Part shown: one piece after another, positions 13,339-16,589 of the stretch | How the letters are laid out: every line of letters begins with the position of its first letter | How positions within the stretch are numbered: position 1 is the stretch's first letter | From: CAYVUV01 sp964455095 | GTDB taxonomy: Bacteria; Desulfobacterota; Binatia; HRBIN30; CADEER01 | NCBI GenBank assembly: GCA_964455095.1 | Contig: CAYVUV010000138.1 | Span: 1 to 16,589, forward strand | Length of the DNA stretch: 16,589 nt | Reading direction: 5' to 3' | Notes under the pieces: generated by a model | Told to the model about the DNA's origin: nothing | The model's database searches: none | Seen by the model: only the letters and a program-made list of their open reading frames with translations | Made by a program: the position numbers and the translations under genes

Positions 13339-14355
13339 TCAGAGCGGGCGCCGCCGCACCGGGGGCTCGGGGGCGGGCGCAGTCAGGGTCTGCACGATGG
13401 CGTCGTCGAAGTCGAAGGTCGAGCGGAACTCGGGCAGCTGCACGAAGCCGCGGTCGATCATCATGTGATGGCCGTCGGTGTCGACCTCGAGCACCAGCGG
13501 TCCCTCGCTGCCGGCGCGGATCACGTCCACGACACCGATCGACACGCCGAGCACCTCGGCGGCGCGCCGCGCGACTTTCGCGGCCTCGTCGCTCACTTCG
13601 CGCAGGAACCGATAGCGCGCCCCGAGGGCGACGCTGATGATGAAGTCCGACGGCCGCCGGATGCGGTCGCGGTAGCGCTCGGTCCAGAACAGAATGCGGC
13701 CGTCGACGATGTAAGCGCGCAGGATCTGACCGGCCTGCAGCGCGCCACCGCGACCGACGCCGGCCACCAGGCGCTGCAAGAAGAACGGCCCCGGGTACTC
13801 CAGGACCCCGTCCTCCAGACGCGGGCTCGCGCCGCTGGCGGTGAGCTCGATCACGTAACGGCGGTCCTGCGCCTCACCGGCGATCGTGCCGGCGTCGTCG
13901 GCAAAGACCACCAGATGGCCGTGGCCGGCACACGAGCGCGGTTCCTTCAACACCGCGTGCCCGTGGGTGCGGATGAAGTCGCGCGCTTCGTCGGGCTCGC
14001 TGGTCATCAGCGTCGCCGGCATCGGCACGCCGCGCGCCAGCAGCCGCTCGACCGTGGCGACCTTGTCCCAGCACAGATCGTGCGCCACCGAGCTGTTGAC
14101 GACCGCGGCGCGCGGAAACAGGGCGCGGATCAGCAGCCCGTGCGTGGTCGGCAGCTCGGGCGACATGCGCAGCGGGATTTCGAACGGGAGGACGTAGACC
14201 CGCTCGGCGTCGCGGCAACGCATCGGGTCCGCCAGAGCGTCCTCCACGGTCAGGGCGGTCAGCTCGACCCGGCGCCGCGAGGCGAGGCGCTGGAAATCGC
14301 GCACGACCGGTTCGACGAAGGCGGCCGTGCTGCGGCCGAAGAGGCAGACGATCAT
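13339..14355 (-). CDS. RimK-like ATP-grasp ligase, substrate unknown
   Basis: The protein has 338 residues. The N-terminal third is a pre-ATP-grasp alpha/beta domain. WDKVATVERLLARGVPMP (96-113) is the RimK/glutathione-synthetase-type entry to the ATP-grasp fold with Lys98, and AVLKEPRSCAGHGHLVV supplies Lys137 and the flexible loop. FFLQRLVAG and LRAYIVDGRILF (Arg213) follow. The magnesium ligands are probably Asp277 (GVVDVI), Glu290 and Asp292 in LVLEVDTDG, where most relatives have Asn. Family members join a carboxylate to an amine through an acyl-phosphate. The acceptor here cannot be read. The gene starts 3 bp after the stop of the HtrA-like gene and is followed by the basic-tail gene, so the three are probably one operon. 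No clear ribosome binding site is visible, consistent with coupling. Confidence 0.85.
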   Translation of the reverse strand: MIVCLFGRSTAAFVEPVVRDFQRLASRRRVELTALTVEDALADPMRCRDAERVYVLPFEIPLRMSPELPTTHGLLIRALFPRAAVVNSSVAHDLCWDKVATVERLLARGVPMPATLMTSEPDEARDFIRTHGHAVLKEPRSCAGHGHLVVFADDAGTIAGEAQDRRYVIELTASGASPRLEDGVLEYPGPFFLQRLVAGVGRGGALQAGQILRAYIVDGRILFWTERYRDRIRRPSDFIISVALGARYRFLREVSDEAAKVARRAAEVLGVSIGVVDVIRAGSEGPLVLEVDTDGHHMMIDRGFVQLPEFRSTFDFDDAIVQTLTAPAPEPPVRRRPL

Positions 14356-14358
14356 GGC

Positions 14359-15258
14359 TCAGGCGAAGAACGATTCCGCGTCCGCCGCCTGGACCGCCAG
14401 CTCCGTCATCCCGTTGCTGCGAAACACCTGCAGGCGCAGGACATCGCCCGGCTTCTGCTGCCACACGCGCTCGTAGAGGTTGCGCCGCTCGCTGACCCGC
14501 TCGCCGTTGACGGTGATGATGACGTCGCCCGCCTTGAGCCCGGCGTTGTCCCCCGGCGCTCCCGGCACCAGACCGGCCACGACGACGTGGTCGCGCAGCA
14601 CGTAGCAGTAGAGGCCGATCCAGGCCCGCGCCGGCCGCGTCACGCGCCGGCCGTGCTGCAGCAGCTCGTCGCGATGGTCGAAGAAGTACTCGGAGGGAAT
14701 GGCGAGCGTAAAGCGGCCGACGTCGGTGAAGTCGAGCGACACGACGCCGGCCAGCGTGCCGTGTTGCGTGAACAGCGCCCCGCCGCCGAGCCCGGGGTTC
14801 ATCGCCGTGGTCATGATGCCGCGCTCGAGGCGAAACTCCCAGAACGCGTCGAACGGGGCCAGCGACGAGATCGCGCCGGTGCTGACGCGCCGCTGCGCGC
14901 CGCCGGCCGAGGCCAGGATGAAGATTTCCTGTCCGGTGGCGAGCAGGCGGGCGCCGAGCGGGCGCGCCGCCGGCGAGCGCGGCCCCGGGATCTGCACCAC
15001 GGCCAGACCGGTGTGGAAGTCCTGCGCCACGACCGTGCCGGTTACGGTGGTGTCGTCGAGCAGCGTGACCTCGACGGCTTTGGTGCCGATGACGACGTAG
15101 TTGGCCGTCAGCACCAGCCCGCTCTCGTCGACGATCGTGCCCGAGCCGACGCGCTCGGTGCCGAGGATCGAGGCGGAGGGATGAGACTCCGGTACCGTGG
15201 CGTGCAGCGTCACGCTGGTCGGCAGAACGGACTCGAGCAGCTTGACGGTGGCGTTCAT
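14359..15258 (-). CDS. HtrA-like pseudoprotease with C-terminal PDZ domain
   Basis: The protein has 299 residues. Residues 35-195 follow the trypsin fold of HtrA/DegP (GSGTIVDESGLVLTAN, later NPGLGGGALF). Residues 213-292 are a PDZ domain (WIGLYCYV, then LVPGAPGDNAGLKAGDVIIT). All three catalytic positions are changed. The usual NHVV histidine is Tyr54 (ANYVV), the TDLAV aspartate is Gly84 (TGLAV), and the GNSGG serine is Gly158 (GLGGG). The domain should therefore bind rather than cut. There is no signal peptide, so it is probably cytoplasmic, unlike typical HtrA. The open frame extends upstream to 16344, but that part is antisense to pabB and is rejected. The ATG at 15258 lacks a strong ribosome binding site. 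It is the first gene of the unit with the ATP-grasp enzyme. Confidence 0.88.
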   Translation of the reverse strand: MNATVKLLESVLPTSVTLHATVPESHPSASILGTERVGSGTIVDESGLVLTANYVVIGTKAVEVTLLDDTTVTGTVVAQDFHTGLAVVQIPGPRSPAARPLGARLLATGQEIFILASAGGAQRRVSTGAISSLAPFDAFWEFRLERGIMTTAMNPGLGGGALFTQHGTLAGVVSLDFTDVGRFTLAIPSEYFFDHRDELLQHGRRVTRPARAWIGLYCYVLRDHVVVAGLVPGAPGDNAGLKAGDVIITVNGERVSERRNLYERVWQQKPGDVLRLQVFRSNGMTELAVQAADAESFFA

Positions 15259-15348
15259 GGGACGGGTCGCTCGGGCATGCCTAGCCGTGTTGCGCAGGCA
15301 TCTGGGGCCGGTTAGAAAGAAAAGAGCGCAAGTCAAAGCAGGAAACCC

Positions 15349-16589
15349 ATGCCGACGCAAGAAGTCCCCGGCAGCGCTCGACCCGCCGCCATGCTGGGCA
15401 GGCCAGAGCGGCGGCCGCTGGCGGTGCTGCTCGACGGCGGCGGACCGGATTCCTGGGGCGATGGCCGGGCGCTGTACAGCGACGCGCCCTGTGCGACGCT
15501 GGAGGTTTTTGCGTCCGGTTGGGGGCGCTGGCACGCCGGCGGCCGGGTACAGTGGTGCTGGGACCCGCCGCTGGCGCAATGGCAGCGCTTCGTCGACGGC
15601 GCCGCGGCGCAGTTGCCAGCCGGTGCCGATCCGGCCGCCGCCGGCATCGCCACCGTGCTCGGGTACGACCTCAAGCACTGGATCGAACGCTTGCCCCGTC
15701 GCCTGGCGTGGCCGGACGAGCCGGTGCTCTACAGCGCCCTGTATGACTGGCACTACGGCGCCGACTACCACGCCGGCCGCGCCTGGATCAGCGCCGCTTC
15801 GCGCGCCGGGCTGGCCGAGCGCCTGGGCTGGTGCGAGCGCGCGGCGAGCGCGCCGGCGCCGCGCCGCGCGCGGCCGCCGCGCCTGTGTCCGCGGCCCGGG
15901 CTGGGCAAGGCGGAGTACCTGCGCATGGTCGAGCGGGCGCAGGAGTATATCCGCGCCGGCGACATCTATCAGGTGAACCTGGCGCAGCGCTTTGCCGCCC
16001 CGGGCGCGGCCGGCGACGGCGCCGCGCTGTTCGCGGCCTGGCACGGTGCGTACCCGATGCCCTTTGCGGCCTACGTCGACGGCGGCGATTGGCGCCTCGT
16101 CTCGAACTCGCCGGAGTGTCTGCTGGCGGTCGCGGGCGATCGCGTGGCGACCTTTCCCATCAAGGGCACGCGCCGGACCGATGCCGCGGCGGCGCAGCGC
16201 CCGCTGGCCAGCGATCCAAAGGAGCGCGCCGAGCACGTTATGATCGTCGACCTCGAGCGCAACGATCTCGGGCGCGTGTGCGAGCCGGGCAGCGTCGAGG
16301 TCGCCGGCCTGGTGGCGGTGCGGCCGTTCCCGCTGCTCGAGCACATGGTCTCGGAAGTGCGCGGGCGGCTGCGTCCGGGGACCGCGCTGTCGGAGCTGAT
16401 CGGTGCGGTGTTTCCCGGCGGCTCGGTGACCGGGGCGCCGAAGATCCGCGCCATGCAGATCATCGATGAGCTCGAGCCCTGCGCGCGCGGACTGTATACC
16501 GGGGCGATCGGATGGACGTCGCTCGACGGCGACAGCCGGTTCAACCTGGCGATTCGCACCGCGGTGCTGACCGCGGCGGGACTCGGTTA
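15349..16589 (+). CDS. pabB: Aminodeoxychorismate synthase component I, partial at window end
   Basis: 413 codons are visible and the gene continues past the right edge. The enzyme turns chorismate and ammonia into 4-amino-4-deoxychorismate for folate synthesis. The chorismate-binding domain is clear: IRAGDIYQVNLAQRF, then SNSPECLL, then FPIKGTRRT with Lys272. PIKGT is the PabB version, with the lysine that forms the covalent intermediate; anthranilate synthases read PIAGT. KERAEHVMIVDLERNDLGRV, VFPGGSVTGAPKIRAM and GLYTGAIG complete the active site. The N-terminal 190 or so residues are a diverged version of the usual lid domain (ATVLGYDLKHWIERLP). The ATG at 15349 is preceded by AGGA 6-7 nt upstream. 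It is divergent from the HtrA-like gene with a 90-bp gap in which I see no defined promoter. A fused PabC domain could follow outside the window. Confidence 0.93.
   Translation, partial: MPTQEVPGSARPAAMLGRPERRPLAVLLDGGGPDSWGDGRALYSDAPCATLEVFASGWGRWHAGGRVQWCWDPPLAQWQRFVDGAAAQLPAGADPAAAGIATVLGYDLKHWIERLPRRLAWPDEPVLYSALYDWHYGADYHAGRAWISAASRAGLAERLGWCERAASAPAPRRARPPRLCPRPGLGKAEYLRMVERAQEYIRAGDIYQVNLAQRFAAPGAAGDGAALFAAWHGAYPMPFAAYVDGGDWRLVSNSPECLLAVAGDRVATFPIKGTRRTDAAAAQRPLASDPKERAEHVMIVDLERNDLGRVCEPGSVEVAGLVAVRPFPLLEHMVSEVRGRLRPGTALSELIGAVFPGGSVTGAPKIRAMQIIDELEPCARGLYTGAIGWTSLDGDSRFNLAIRTAVLTAAGLG

Noticed and set aside
13186..15315. Long plus-strand open frame of about 700 codons
   Set aside because: It runs antisense through three recognisable genes and has no family resemblance.
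15259..16344. Upstream extension of the HtrA-like reading frame
   Set aside because: It lies antisense to pabB, whose conserved motifs prove that the plus strand is coding; the antisense translation is Arg/Ala-rich noise.
1..16589. CRISPR arrays, tRNA or rRNA genes, insertion sequences with transposase
   Set aside because: No direct-repeat/spacer pattern, no cloverleaf or rRNA signature and no transposase reading frame was seen.

Overview
The window is GC-rich bacterial DNA with a mostly minus-strand gene layout and long intergenic spacers packed with palindromic repeats. The gene mix is a fatty-acid-desaturase-like fragment, a zinc alcohol dehydrogenase, an ACMSD-type amidohydrolase, a luciferase-like monooxygenase, and a very large Ser/Thr kinase-ATPase paired with an enhancer-binding-protein homologue. 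It suggests a soil or aquatic delta-type lineage, Binatota-like or Myxococcota-like. That is an inference from gene style only; there is no rRNA or other phylogenetic marker except a partial pabB.

Layout. Positions 1-140 (-) hold the N-terminus of a membrane desaturase-like protein. Positions 358-3018 (-) hold a two-gene unit: a medium-chain zinc dehydrogenase, then 3 bp later a putative lipoprotein with DUF3131/glycoamylase-type sequence. Positions 3239-4393 (-) hold a metal-dependent amidohydrolase. Positions 4822-10094 (-) hold a regulatory pair: a GAF-AAA+-Fis protein related to sigma-54 activators but with a broken GAFTGA loop, overlapping by ATGA a 1246-residue kinase-ATPase-helical-repeat protein of PknK style. 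Divergent from this pair is a FixJ-type response regulator (10315-10961, +) split by a one-base frameshift. Positions 11385-12560 (-) hold a flavin-dependent luciferase-like monooxygenase. Positions 12944-15258 (-) look like a three-gene operon: an HtrA-like protein with PDZ domain whose three catalytic residues are all replaced, a RimK-like ATP-grasp enzyme, and a small protein with a histone-like Lys/Ala/Pro/Arg tail on a DUF5752-like domain. Positions 15349-16589 (+) hold pabB, cut by the window end.

Repeats explain nearly all long non-coding stretches. There are three inverted pairs of CCTCTCCC/GGGAGAGG-type palindromes (186-346, 3039-3194, 4753-4858). A roughly 200-bp hairpin-forming element is present twice at about 95% identity in its core (4532-4732 and 11116-11320), each copy set between the arms of a different outer inverted repeat. 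A 188-bp array holds six palindromes in three nested pairs (12716-12903).

How the genes may work together: the kinase pair and the divergent response regulator form one regulatory locus, with a 22-bp-arm inverted repeat in the shared intergenic region. The dehydrogenase, amidohydrolase and monooxygenase are typical of catabolism of xenobiotic or terpenoid-like compounds, but no complete pathway is visible. The pseudo-HtrA/ATP-grasp/basic-tail operon is the least familiar module and the best candidate for something undescribed.
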